DNA of 64,000 nucleotides, taken from Nocardia donostiensis. GTDB taxonomy: Bacteria > Actinomycetota > Actinomycetes > Mycobacteriales > Mycobacteriaceae. Below, in pieces: positions 1 through 8,571 of this stretch. Position numbers and translations under genes: made by a program. Under the pieces are notes generated by a model, which worked only from the letters and a program-made list of their open reading frames with translations, had not been told where the DNA came from and did not search any database. Numbering within the stretch: position 1 is the first letter of the stretch; the number at the start of each line of letters is the position of its first letter. Location: the NCBI RefSeq assembly GCF_002081715.1, contig NZ_MUKP01000014.1:62001-126000 (forward strand), in the 5' to 3' direction.

Positions 1-771
1 CGTATCCTCTGCTGCCACCGTGGGCTGGGCGCTCGCCGCCTCCTGCCCGGCGCTCGCCGGGGCCGCCGGGTTCTCGGTCGCGCTGCCTGCGCCGATCAGC
101 GCCGTGCTGCCCACGGTGAGCGCTGGGTCGGCGACGGGCATGGCCGCCGAATACGCCTGCGCCTGCGGCTCGGATTTCGGCACGGCGGGCATGACGACGG
201 TGTCCACGGTGGCATTCTCGGCCGTCGTCGGATCAGGCGGGGCCGCACCCGCCGGGGTTTCCAGCACCGCGACCAGCGCGGCCTCGGCGGCACCCTTGGC
301 GAGGATTTCGGCGCGGGTGCCGGTCGCCAGGGGAGACGCCGTGGCCTCGGGCAGTTCACCTTCCCCGAGCAGCACCACCGAACGCAGACCCAGATAGTCC
401 AGGGCCTCGCGCAGCGCCCGCACCTGCGGCTCGGGCCAGTCCGCGGGATGGGTCGCATAGAACTCGGTGGCGCCGCTCAGATGTTCGGCGGTCAGGTTGA
501 TCAGACAGAACAGGGCGGTGGCGAGCAGATCCTCGGCCCGGTACGCCTCACCGTCGTCGACCGGGATACCGGCGGGGTCGCCGACCGCTTCGACGAAACC
601 GGTGATGGTGTGCGAACGGCCGGGCGGTGCGTCGCCGCCGAGGGTGGCATCACCGTCGGCGGACATGTGCAGGACCGGTTCGCGGACGATGTACTGCGGT
701 TCGCCGTCGTTGGTCACGATCGCCGCGGTACACCCGTCCGCGGCGATGTGTAGGCCGACCCCTGTGGCCAT
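1..771 (-). CDS. Hsp70-like (actin-fold ATPase) protein, 3' end truncated by window edge
   Basis: The reading frame is open to the left window edge, so about 257 codons are visible and the C-terminus is missing. The N-terminus (VGLHIAADGCTAAIVTNDGEP) and the segment FYATHPADWPEPQVRALREA followed by LGLRSVVLLGEGE match the layout of Hsp70-family actin-fold ATPases. The canonical DLGTTNS phosphate loop of DnaK is replaced, so it is not a true chaperone of the DnaK class. From about residue 180 it turns into an Ala/Pro/Thr-rich tail. I chose the ATG at 771 because a GAGG lies 8 bases upstream; ATGs at 777 and 804 are alternatives. It lies just downstream of the LuxR regulator on the same strand and probably shares its transcript. 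Function is unknown; an envelope-stress role by analogy with the ini loci of relatives is inference. Confidence 0.62.
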   Translation of the reverse strand, partial: MATGVGLHIAADGCTAAIVTNDGEPQYIVREPVLHMSADGDATLGGDAPPGRSHTITGFVEAVGDPAGIPVDDGEAYRAEDLLATALFCLINLTAEHLSGATEFYATHPADWPEPQVRALREALDYLGLRSVVLLGEGELPEATASPLATGTRAEILAKGAAEAALVAVLETPAGAAPPDPTTAENATVDTVVMPAVPKSEPQAQAYSAAMPVADPALTVGSTALIGAGSATENPAAPASAGQEAASAQPTVAAEDT

Positions 772-839
772 CCGCATTTCCTCGCTTCGGCGTTGCCTGC
801 TCATATGAACCGTCCGCGCCGTGGTCCGGGCATGCGGGC

Positions 840-2336
840 TCAGACCAGCAGCGAACCGTGGCCCATGGCGCGGAGCATCGACAATAACTCCGATCGGGAC
901 CTGGCACCGATTCGACGTCGGATGCGGGCGACGTGATGTTCCACCGTTTTCGCCGAGATGTAGAGCCGAGCGCCGATCTCGCGGTAGGTGAGGCCTAGTA
1001 GCACCAGCTCGGCTACCTCACGTTCCCGATCACTCAACCGCGCTGTCGGGTCGGGTGCGCGTCCGGTGCGCGGCAGCATCTGTTCACCCGGCGCGGGAAC
1101 CGGCTCGGGCCGCTCCACGGTGACCACACCGGAACGGGCGGTGGCCTGCGCCCAGCGCTCGGCGATCGCGTCCGGGTCGGCGCCGCTGGCGACGGCGGCC
1201 GCGTAATAGCGCGCGGCGTCACTTCCGGCACGTTCGGCCGCAGCGCACAGAAACTGCGCCAGCCGCGGATCACGCACACCCGATTCGGCCATCAGCAGCG
1301 CGGTATGCGCACCGAGCAGGTTCGCGTCGAGCCGGGCGGTGAGCAGCCGCCGCTGCACCGCGATGAAACGCTGTTCGCCCAGCAGCGCGCGCAACGGTGC
1401 GACGGCGGCCGCGAGCAGCAGGTCGGCGTCGGTGACCAGGGCGCTTGCTCGGGCCTGGTCGATGACGTCGTGGGCGGCTTCCGGGGAGATGTGGAAGATG
1501 GCCGCCAGCTCGTCGGCGTCGAGACCCGCCCCGGTGGCAGCTATGACGAAAGTGTCCAGCAGGACAGGGGAAAGACCGCTGAGCTGGGAACGAGCCCAGA
1601 CATGCACCGCCTTGTCCACGGCGGCGGGTGTCGCGCCGTCGAGTCGGGCGGCGCAGGCAGCGCGCAGCCCGGCGATCACACCACCCCTGATTCCGCCGGT
1701 CTGGCGGTGGATGTACCCGGCGACCGGCGGCGGGACCAACATCCCCAGTTCCCTGGCGAAGGGGGCCATATCGGCCGAACCGAGGGCGCGCAGCTCGACC
1801 ACCCGGCCGTGCCTGGCTACCGCATCGGTGAGATCGCGCAAGCCGCGGTGGTGCGGGCGGGGTTCGGCGGCGACGAACACCGGGCACCTGCGGCGTTCGG
1901 CAGCCACGCGCAGCAGCTCTAGCCGGTGAATCGGCAGCTGGTGGGCATCGTCGACGATGAGGGCGCACCGTTGCCCGTTGCCGTCCGCGTCGTGCGCTGC
2001 CGGGTCGTCGACCGTGGCGATGCCGCGTGCAGCGAGCCTGCGCCGGATCGTGGTGAGCAGGGTGGATTTACCGGTTTCCGAGCGTCCTCGAATGAGGTAG
2101 AGCAGGGGTTCCCGGTCGGCCACCCCCAATTCCTGGAGGATATCGCGGGCACAGGACAGGGAGCCGAAGGCGGCTTCGACGCCGTCGGGTGCGATAGCTG
2201 CCGGCTTCCCGCTGTTACCGCGCGCCAGACGTGTCATTCCTACCCCGTTCGAGACTGTTTCCGGTGCCGCCACGGCGTCGATGCCAGGTGCGGGGCGGCT
2301 CGATACCGATCCACGATCTGTGTCGGCTTGCGCCAT
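840..2336 (-). CDS. ATPase-domain LuxR-family transcriptional regulator
   Basis: Predicted cytoplasmic regulator of about 498 residues. The N-terminal half is a STAND/AAA-type ATPase with Walker A (GRSETGKST) and Walker B (CALIVDDAHQL). The extreme C-terminus is a LuxR helix-turn-helix (LSDREREVAELVLLGLTYRE, then TVEHHVARIRRRIGA). Family members couple nucleotide binding to DNA binding. The start is uncertain: ATG at 2336 leaves about 118 bp to the divergent gene at 2455, while ATG at 2237 has a GGGG-TAGGA ribosome site. It precedes the Hsp70-like gene by 68 bp on the same strand. The size and neighbourhood recall IniR, the regulator of the mycobacterial iniBAC envelope-stress genes upstream of dnaK, but orthology is only inferred. 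Confidence 0.8.
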   Translation of the reverse strand: MAQADTDRGSVSSRPAPGIDAVAAPETVSNGVGMTRLARGNSGKPAAIAPDGVEAAFGSLSCARDILQELGVADREPLLYLIRGRSETGKSTLLTTIRRRLAARGIATVDDPAAHDADGNGQRCALIVDDAHQLPIHRLELLRVAAERRRCPVFVAAEPRPHHRGLRDLTDAVARHGRVVELRALGSADMAPFARELGMLVPPPVAGYIHRQTGGIRGGVIAGLRAACAARLDGATPAAVDKAVHVWARSQLSGLSPVLLDTFVIAATGAGLDADELAAIFHISPEAAHDVIDQARASALVTDADLLLAAAVAPLRALLGEQRFIAVQRRLLTARLDANLLGAHTALLMAESGVRDPRLAQFLCAAAERAGSDAARYYAAAVASGADPDAIAERWAQATARSGVVTVERPEPVPAPGEQMLPRTGRAPDPTARLSDREREVAELVLLGLTYREIGARLYISAKTVEHHVARIRRRIGARSRSELLSMLRAMGHGSLLV

Positions 2337-2454
2337 CCAGCTGTTACCGCTGTTCCCGGCTGGGGCGCCGATATACCTGATGCGGATGGGTCGGTGCGCC
2401 TGGTGTGGACGTGATACATGCGGGTACGCGCCTGTCAGCGGAAGGAGGTGTCCG

Positions 2455-3099
2455 ATGAGCCGACGAGACGTTGTGCGTGTGTTACTGGATCGGGCAGGCA
2501 CCGGCTACGCCGCGCAGGCCGGTATCGATCTGGCGAACAAACCGGCGCCGCTGTTCCAGCTGCTCATGCTGGCGGAACTGCTCAGTACCCGGATCTCCGC
2601 CGATCTCGGGGTCGCGGCGGCCGCGGAATTGCTCCGCAGCGGCTATCGGACCCCGCAGCGCGTCGCCGATGCCGAGTGGCAGGACCTGGTGGACGCGCTC
2701 GGTCGCGCCCACTACAAACGCTACGACGAAAGCACCGCATCGCGGCTCGGCGCGATCGCCTCGGCGGTGCTCGACCACTACGACGGCGACCTGCGCGAAC
2801 TCGCCGCCGCAGCCGACGGTGATCCGGCCCGGGCAGCCGAGCTGCTGCGCCAGTTCCAGGGCATCGGCCCGGTGGGCAGCGATATCTTCCTGCGCGAAGT
2901 GCAGGACGTATGGACCTGGGTCCGTCCTCACTTCGACGAGCGCGCCCTCCGCGGCGCGAAACGTATCGACCTCCCCACCGACCCCGACAAGCTCGCCGCC
3001 CTGGCCCCCGGCACTCACACCGCCGACCTCGCCGCTGCCCTGGTGCGTGTTTCGCTCGACGACGAGTTGGCTGAGGACGTACGAGCGGCTGCCCGCTGA
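2455..3099 (+). CDS. HhH-GPD / endonuclease III-like protein
   Basis: A 214-residue all-helical protein with a helix-hairpin-helix signature (LLRQFQGIGPVGSDIFLREV, about residues 130-150), as in base-excision DNA glycosylases and related endonuclease III-like proteins. No iron-sulfur cluster loop of four cysteines is visible, so it is not a canonical Nth. The start is fixed by a strong GGAAGGAGG site 7 bases before ATG 2455. It is divergent from the LuxR regulator. A degenerate second copy of its last ~25 codons lies just past the stop (3139-3216), described separately. A DNA repair or nucleic-acid-binding role is inferred from the fold alone. Confidence 0.72.
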   Translation: MSRRDVVRVLLDRAGTGYAAQAGIDLANKPAPLFQLLMLAELLSTRISADLGVAAAAELLRSGYRTPQRVADAEWQDLVDALGRAHYKRYDESTASRLGAIASAVLDHYDGDLRELAAAADGDPARAAELLRQFQGIGPVGSDIFLREVQDVWTWVRPHFDERALRGAKRIDLPTDPDKLAALAPGTHTADLAAALVRVSLDDELAEDVRAAAR

Positions 3100-3138
3100 A
3101 CTGTGAATCGGGCCGCCGCCTTGGTTCCCGTCAGCCAT

Positions 3139-3216
3139 GCTGCCGCCTTCGCTGCGGCGCTGGTGTGTATCCCTTGGCGACGAGTTGACCGAGGGAGATC
3201 GGTTGCCGCCTGCTAA
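3139..3216 (+). repeat. degenerate duplicate of the upstream gene's 3' end
   Basis: The gap 3100-3292 holds a decayed second copy of the final codons of the preceding HhH gene. The gene ends ...AALVRVSLDDELAEDVRAAAR-stop. The copy reads AALVCIPLGDELTEG..., with a small indel and substitutions, and ends in its own TAA near 3216. The 9-mer GACGAGTTG occurs at 3061-3069 in the gene and at 3179-3187 in the copy, 118 bp apart. The rest of the gap shows nothing recognisable. Confidence 0.5.
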
Positions 3217-3292
3217 CCGCGAGTTCGGCTGCCCTGAGACAGCCTGCCTGCGGCTTCGGAGCAGGTTTCGCTAGCAACAGCGGGGTGCGAGG

Positions 3293-3763
3293 TCACTGCT
3301 GCTCGGCTGCCACCTCGTTCAGCCCCGCCTGTAGATCGCGCAGCAGTTTCTCGAACTCTCGCAGTAGCTCGGGTGGACGGCTGGCCAGGATGGCGTCTTG
3401 GCGTGCGTTGATGGGGTCGAAGAATTCGTTGCCCCGCCGCTTGGCCTCCGCGGTGGCGTGCAAGGTGACGACTCGGCGGTCGGCGCTGTCCCGGGTTCGG
3501 GTTACGTACCCGGCCCGTTCCAGCCGGTTGAGCAATGCGGTCATCGCACCGGAGGAGAGCCGGATGCGTTTGCCGAGCTGTGCTGGTGACAGCGATGTTC
3601 CCCGCTCTTCGGCCGCGGTGATCTCCAGCAGCGCGAACGCGTCGGTGGTGTGCACTCCCAGTGCGACAGCGAACAGCCGGCCGAGTTCGGTGAAGGTCGC
3701 GCCGTAGGCGAGCAGTCCTTCGGTGAGCTGCTGCCGCGTCGTGTCGGACGCCTGGTCCGTCAT
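3293..3763 (-). CDS. MarR-family transcriptional regulator
   Basis: A 156-residue winged-helix regulator. The DNA-binding part is clear (SLSPAQLGKRIRLSSGAMTA, then LLNRLERAGYVTRTRDSADR), with the DxRR-type wing typical of MarR proteins. Such proteins usually repress a neighbouring drug or aromatic-compound exporter and are released by its substrate. ATG 3763 is preferred because GGAGG lies 8 bases upstream; ATG 3778 would add five residues. It is divergent from the MFS exporter at 3856, and the shared 92-bp gap contains a strong promoter and overlapping palindromes. Repression of the exporter and of itself is the simple inference. Confidence 0.88.
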   Translation of the reverse strand: MTDQASDTTRQQLTEGLLAYGATFTELGRLFAVALGVHTTDAFALLEITAAEERGTSLSPAQLGKRIRLSSGAMTALLNRLERAGYVTRTRDSADRRVVTLHATAEAKRRGNEFFDPINARQDAILASRPPELLREFEKLLRDLQAGLNEVAAEQQ

Positions 3764-3794
3764 CTCCTCTGCCTCCATCCTCGTGCGCCGCGAA

Positions 3795-3845
3795 TTGACA
3801 ACCTACCCCGCTCAATTTAGCTTTACGATAAAGTTACTTTACGAT
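3795..3845 (+). promoter_or_regulatory. MFS promoter with overlapping MarR-type operator palindromes
   Basis: A TTGACA -35 box (3795-3800) is followed after 17 bp by TAGCTT (3818-3823), a good sigma70-type promoter facing the exporter. Directly over the expected start site lie two interlocked palindromes, CTTTA-CGA-TAAAG (3821-3833) and TAAAGT-T-ACTTTA (3829-3841). A direct repeat of CTTTACGAT occurs at 3821 and 3837. The ribosome site GGAGG follows at 3846. This is the arrangement expected of an operator that blocks transcription start. Binding by the adjacent MarR protein is inferred. Confidence 0.75.
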
Positions 3846-3855
3846 GGAGGTAAAT

Positions 3856-5490
3856 ATGAGCATCGAGACCGCGGCTCCGACGCGGCGGGAGTGGTTCGGG
3901 CTGATCGCGATATCAGCGGGGGTCGCGCTGATCGTGGTGGACCTGACGATCGTGAACGTGATCGTCGCGCCGATCATCAACGATCTGAAAATCACCTCTA
4001 CTCAGGCCCAATGGATCCAAGAGTCGTACGCGATCGTCTTCGCCGCGCTGCTGCTGGTGGCCGGACGGCTCTGCGATCTGCACGGTGCCCGCAGAATCTT
4101 CCTGACCGGGCTGACGGTATTCGCGGCGACAAGTGTGCTGGCCGCCGCCGCCCCCGACGGCGAGTTGCTGATCGCTGCGCGCTTCCTCCAGGGCATCGGT
4201 GGCGCGCTGATCCTGCCTGCGTCGTTGGCCCTGGTGAATACCACCTTCCAGGGGAAGGCACGTGCCCAGGCTTTCGCCGTCTGGGGTTCGACCATCGGCG
4301 CCGCCGCGGCGGTTGGACCGCTGCTCGGCGGCTGGCTCGCCGACTTCTCCTGGCGCTGGGCGTTCGGCGTCAATCTTCCGCTGGTCATCCTCATCGCGGC
4401 CGCGGTGCTGAGCTACCTGCCCGCCTCGGCTCGGATCCCGGGGCAGGTCGACATACCGGACGCGCTACTGTCCATGGCCGGGCTCGGGCTGCTGTCGTTC
4501 GGGCTGATCGAGGGGCGCTCGCACGGCTGGTTGCTCGTCACCGAGCCGTGGCGGATCGCCGGATTCGACTGGAACGCAGGCCCGTCGCCGGTACTCGTCG
4601 CATTCGCGGTGGCAGCACTGGCACTGATCGTCTTCTGGCGCAGGCAGGTGGCGGCGAGCCGGGCAGGTGTGCAGCCGTTGCTGGACGTGCGGTTGTTCGG
4701 CATCGGCTCGTTCCGCCGCGGCAACGTAGTCACCCTGATCATCGGCATCGGGGAATTCGGCATCATCGCCGTACTCCCGTTGTGGTTGCAGTTCACCCTC
4801 GGCTACACCGCGTTGCAGGCCGGGTTGGCGCTGGTACCGCTCGCAGTGGGCAGCTTCTGCGCGAGCGGGGCCAGTTTCTCGCTCGCGGCCTCGGTCTCGG
4901 CATTGGGGCAGGTGCGGATCGGTCTGGTGCTCGAGGCCATCGGCCTGGTTCTGCTCGGCGCCTGCGCGGCCGTCGACAGTCCGTGGTGGCCGATCGCGCT
5001 CGCCCTGTTCGTCTACGGCATCGGCGTCGGCTTCGCCACCGCACAGGTCACCAATATCGTGCTCGCCGACGTTCCTCCCGTGCGCGCCGGGCAAGCCTCC
5101 GGTATCCAGAGCACCGCCCGCGAACTCGGTTCCGCGCTGGGAATCGCCCTCCTCACCACGGTGTTCTTCAGCCTGCTCGAATCGGGCCTGCGGGAACGCC
5201 TGACCGATGCAGGAGTATCCGATCCGGACGCGCACGAACTGAGCGCGGCGGTCACCGACAGTGCGGGTGTGATGGTCCCCGATCTCGCCGCCGACCCCGC
5301 GACCAGCGCTGCCGCCCACGCCGCTGGTACCGCTATGACCACCGGTATCGCCTGGTCCAGCTACATCTGCGCCGCATTGCTCATGGCGGCGCTGGCCGCG
5401 ACGCTGTTCGTCACCCCGACGCGCAAGCCGGAGAGCTCCGATCCCGCGAGCGAGGGCGCGTCCGCCGAGCCGGGCGGCGCGACAAGGTAG
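3856..5490 (+). CDS. MFS multidrug exporter, DHA2 (EmrB/QacA-like) family
   Basis: A 544-residue integral membrane protein of the 14-helix DHA2 drug:proton antiporter family. The first helix carries the conserved acidic motif VVDLTIVNVIVAP. Motif A is GRLCDLHGARR in the loop after helix 2, and motif C, typical of exporters, is GSTIGAAAAVGPLLGGWLAD. The hydrophilic C-terminus is short. ATG 3856 has GGAGG five bases upstream. It is divergent from the marR gene and controlled by the operator between them, so export of a toxic or aromatic compound inducible through MarR is likely. The substrate cannot be told from the sequence. Confidence 0.9.
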   Translation: MSIETAAPTRREWFGLIAISAGVALIVVDLTIVNVIVAPIINDLKITSTQAQWIQESYAIVFAALLLVAGRLCDLHGARRIFLTGLTVFAATSVLAAAAPDGELLIAARFLQGIGGALILPASLALVNTTFQGKARAQAFAVWGSTIGAAAAVGPLLGGWLADFSWRWAFGVNLPLVILIAAAVLSYLPASARIPGQVDIPDALLSMAGLGLLSFGLIEGRSHGWLLVTEPWRIAGFDWNAGPSPVLVAFAVAALALIVFWRRQVAASRAGVQPLLDVRLFGIGSFRRGNVVTLIIGIGEFGIIAVLPLWLQFTLGYTALQAGLALVPLAVGSFCASGASFSLAASVSALGQVRIGLVLEAIGLVLLGACAAVDSPWWPIALALFVYGIGVGFATAQVTNIVLADVPPVRAGQASGIQSTARELGSALGIALLTTVFFSLLESGLRERLTDAGVSDPDAHELSAAVTDSAGVMVPDLAADPATSAAAHAAGTAMTTGIAWSSYICAALLMAALAATLFVTPTRKPESSDPASEGASAEPGGATR

Positions 5491-5696
5491 GGCGGTAATC
5501 GCGCGAACCATCAGCCGGCTCGTCTACAAGGTCTCGGTCCGGGTAGGCCACGATGTGGGGCTCGTCTGTGCTGCCCGGAGCAGGGAAGTGCGGCGCGGCC
5601 CCGGTAGTGGCCACCGCGGCGAGGTCGAACGGGCCAAAAATAGATCGAACTGCCGGGAATAGAACGCGGGGGCTGCTGGTTGAGCTTTTCGACAAT

Positions 5697-5717
5697 GTTG
5701 AGTGAGATCGACTCAAG
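5697..5717 (+). promoter_or_regulatory. HAIR element (HspR operator) upstream of dnaK
   Basis: GTTGAGT, seven bases, then ACTCAAG: six of seven bases of the left half and all of the right half match the HspR-associated inverted repeat (CTTGAGT-N7-ACTCAAG). An extra half-site-like CTTGACT follows at 5723. It lies 170 bp before the dnaK start. HspR with DnaK as co-repressor shuts the operon through such sites in Streptomyces and mycobacteria. The rest of the 397-bp gap (5491-5887) shows no gene I can support. Confidence 0.85.
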
Positions 5718-5887
5718 TTTGGCTTGACTCCGGGCGCGGTCCCGATGCAGGATTGAGCCGACCACGCTCAGTATTGCTGGGACCGTGCTCCGTGCAGTGT
5801 TTGGGGCCTGGTCCGGCGCCCGATCACGGCGCAGCGGGCTGATCGCCCAGACATTTCACACAGGCAGTCGAAAACTAGGAGGAACCA

Positions 5888-7735
5888 ATGGCTCGTGCGG
5901 TCGGAATCGACCTCGGGACCACGAACTCGGTCGTCGCCGTTCTCGAAGGTGGTGAGCCGGTCGTCGTCGCCAACTCCGAGGGTTCGCGTACCACGCCCTC
6001 GGTCGTCGCGTTCGCCAAGAACGGCGAAGTACTGGTCGGCCAGCCGGCCAAGAACCAGGCCGTCACCAACGTCGACCGCACCATTCGCTCGGTCAAGCGC
6101 CATATCGGCACCGACTGGACGGTGGAGATCGACGACAAGAAGTACACCCCGCAGGAGATCAGCGCGCGCACGCTGATGAAGCTCAAGCGCGACGCCGAAG
6201 CCTACCTCGGTGAGGAGATCACCGACGCGGTCATCACCGTCCCCGCCTACTTCGAGGACGCCCAGCGCCAGGCCACCAAGGAAGCCGGCCAGATCGCCGG
6301 CATGAATGTGCTGCGCATCGTCAACGAACCGACCGCGGCCGCGCTGGCCTACGGTCTGGACAAAGGCGACAAAGAACAGACCATCCTGGTCTTCGACCTC
6401 GGTGGCGGCACCTTCGACGTCTCGCTGCTGGAGATCGGCGAGGGCGTTGTCGAGGTCCGTGCCACCTCCGGTGACAATCACCTCGGCGGTGACGACTGGG
6501 ACGAGCGGGTCGTGAAGTGGCTGGTCGACAAGTTCAAGGGCAGCTCAGGCATCGACCTGACCAAGGACAAGATGGCGATGCAGCGGCTGCGTGAAGCCGC
6601 GGAGAAGGCCAAGATCGAGCTGAGCTCCTCGCAGAGCACTTCGATCAACCTGCCCTACATCACCGTCGACGCGGAGAAGAACCCGCTGTTCCTCGACGAA
6701 CAGCTGACCCGCGCCGAATTCCAGAAGATCACCAGCGATCTGCTCGACCGCACCCGCGCGCCGTTCCAGCAGGTCGTCAAGGACGCGGGCATCAAGGTGT
6801 CCGATATCGACCATGTGGTGCTCGTCGGTGGTTCCACCCGTATGCCCGCCGTCACCGACCTGGTGCGTGAGCTGACCGGTGGTAAGGAACCCAACAAGGG
6901 CGTCAACCCGGACGAGGTCGTCGCCGTCGGCGCCGCCCTGCAGGCCGGTGTGCTCAAGGGTGAGGTCAAGGACGTCCTGCTGCTCGACGTGACCCCGCTG
7001 TCGCTGGGTATCGAGACCAAGGGTGGGGTGATGACCAAGCTCATCGAGCGCAACACCACCATCCCGACCAAGCGTTCGGAGACCTTCACCACCGCCGACG
7101 ACAACCAGCCGTCGGTGCAGATCCAGGTCTTCCAGGGTGAGCGCGAGATCGCCTCGCACAACAAGCTGCTCGGCTCCTTCGAGCTGACCGGTATCCCGCC
7201 CGCCCCGCGTGGTGTGCCGCAGATCGAGGTCACCTTCGATATCGACGCCAACGGCATCGTGCACGTGACCGCGAAGGACAAGGGCACCGGCAAGGAGAAC
7301 ACGATCAAGATCCAGGACGGCTCGGGCCTGTCCAAGGAAGAGATCGACCGGATGATCAAGGACGCCGAACAGCACGCCGCCGAGGACAAGGCGCGTCGCG
7401 AGGAGGCGGAAACCCGCAACCAGGCAGAATCGCTGGTGCACCAGACCCAGAAGTTCATCGCCGACAACGAGGACAAGGTCCCCGCGGAGGTGAAGTCGAA
7501 GGTCGAGGCCGCCATCGAGGAGGCGAAAGAAGCGCTCAAGGGCACCGATATCGCCGCTGTGAAGGCCGCGATGGAGAAGTTGGCCACCGAATCGCAGGCC
7601 CTGGGCCAGGCGATCTACGAGTCGCAGGCGGCGGACGCGGCCGCTTCCGGCAACGGAGCGAGCGCGGGCGCCGATGAGGACCAGGTGGTCGACGCTGAAG
7701 TTGTGGACGAGCCGGTTGACACGGAGAAGAAGTGA
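5888..7735 (+). CDS. dnaK: chaperone protein DnaK (Hsp70)
   Basis: Full-length 615-residue DnaK, the cytoplasmic ATP-dependent chaperone that folds and disaggregates client proteins with DnaJ and GrpE. The nucleotide-binding domain shows [14 protein letters not shown] (residues 5-18), [17 protein letters not shown] and [17 protein letters not shown]. The interdomain linker and start of the substrate domain are [19 protein letters not shown]. The C-terminus is acidic and ends in DTEKK. An AGGAGG precedes ATG 5888. It is the first gene of the dnaK-grpE-dnaJ-hspR operon and overlaps grpE by four bases. A HAIR operator upstream implies HspR repression; DnaK itself acts as co-repressor in known systems. 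Confidence 0.99.
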   Translation: MARAVGIDLGTTNSVVAVLEGGEPVVVANSEGSRTTPSVVAFAKNGEVLVGQPAKNQAVTNVDRTIRSVKRHIGTDWTVEIDDKKYTPQEISARTLMKLKRDAEAYLGEEITDAVITVPAYFEDAQRQATKEAGQIAGMNVLRIVNEPTAAALAYGLDKGDKEQTILVFDLGGGTFDVSLLEIGEGVVEVRATSGDNHLGGDDWDERVVKWLVDKFKGSSGIDLTKDKMAMQRLREAAEKAKIELSSSQSTSINLPYITVDAEKNPLFLDEQLTRAEFQKITSDLLDRTRAPFQQVVKDAGIKVSDIDHVVLVGGSTRMPAVTDLVRELTGGKEPNKGVNPDEVVAVGAALQAGVLKGEVKDVLLLDVTPLSLGIETKGGVMTKLIERNTTIPTKRSETFTTADDNQPSVQIQVFQGEREIASHNKLLGSFELTGIPPAPRGVPQIEVTFDIDANGIVHVTAKDKGTGKENTIKIQDGSGLSKEEIDRMIKDAEQHAAEDKARREEAETRNQAESLVHQTQKFIADNEDKVPAEVKSKVEAAIEEAKEALKGTDIAAVKAAMEKLATESQALGQAIYESQAADAAASGNGASAGADEDQVVDAEVVDEPVDTEKK

Positions 7736-8469
7736 CACAAGCCAACCACGCAGATCCCGACGAGCCGATCAACTTCGTCGACAAGCGCAAGGTCGATCCG
7801 GAGACGGGTGAGGTCAGGCAGCCGACAGCAGCGGAAAACGGTTCCGCCGCCGACACTCCACAGACCGAGCCCGGCCCGGAGCAGGCCGCGGCGGAACAGG
7901 CGGCGGAAGCCGCGGGTGCCGCTGGGCAGGGAGGTCCCGGCAACGGCGAGCCCGCCGGAACGGGCGACACCGCTATGCAGCTGGCCGAGCGGACCGCCGA
8001 CCTGCAGCGGCTGACCGCGGAATACGCCAACTATCGGCGCCGGGTCGAACGCGATCGCAAGACCGCGATCGACGGCGCGAAGGCAGCCGTGGTCACCGAA
8101 CTGCTCGGCGTGCTCGACGACCTCGACCGTGCCAAAGCACACGGTGACCTGGAAACCGGCCCGCTGAAGTCGGTGGCCGACAAGCTCACCGACGCGCTGC
8201 GCAAACAGGGCTTGGAAGAGTTCGGCGCCGAGGGTGAGCCTTTCGACCCGAGCTTGCACGAGGCCGTACAGCACGACGGTTCCGGGCACGACCCGGTTAT
8301 CGGGCTGGTCATGCGCAAGGGCTACCGATTGGGTGAGCGGGTGCTGCGGCACGCGCTGGTCGGGGTGACCGACGGCATGGGCGAAGCCGCTTCCGCCGCA
8401 CCGGAAGATAGTTCCATGCCTGGCGAAACAGGGGCATCGGATGCTGATGCCGGCACGAATAACGGATAA
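7732..8469 (+). CDS. grpE: nucleotide exchange factor GrpE
   Basis: A 245-residue GrpE, the dimeric exchange factor that releases ADP from DnaK. The first ~75 residues are a disordered Ala/Glu/Gly-rich extension, making the protein longer than the ~200-residue E. coli form. The conserved core follows ([20 protein letters not shown], a coiled coil), then the beta domain ending in [13 protein letters not shown]. It starts at GTG 7732 inside the dnaK stop region (GTGA overlap), indicating translational coupling. A 102-bp gap separates it from dnaJ. Confidence 0.97.
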   Translation: MTQANHADPDEPINFVDKRKVDPETGEVRQPTAAENGSAADTPQTEPGPEQAAAEQAAEAAGAAGQGGPGNGEPAGTGDTAMQLAERTADLQRLTAEYANYRRRVERDRKTAIDGAKAAVVTELLGVLDDLDRAKAHGDLETGPLKSVADKLTDALRKQGLEEFGAEGEPFDPSLHEAVQHDGSGHDPVIGLVMRKGYRLGERVLRHALVGVTDGMGEAASAAPEDSSMPGETGASDADAGTNNG

Positions 8470-8571
8470 GAACCCGGCGCGAGCACCGGGGCCGCGGCGG
8501 GCGGCGATATGCCCCCGCGGCGGCCCCCGGCAGCGCCGCAGCTCGAGCACTGCGAAAGGAGGAGAGACCCG

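Noticed and set aside
5411..5716. Minus-strand ORF in the MFS-dnaK gap (contains FDLAAVATTGAAPHFPAPGS)
   Set aside because: It overlaps the 3' end of the MFS gene and the HAIR operator, and shows no start signal or family resemblance; at most a remnant.
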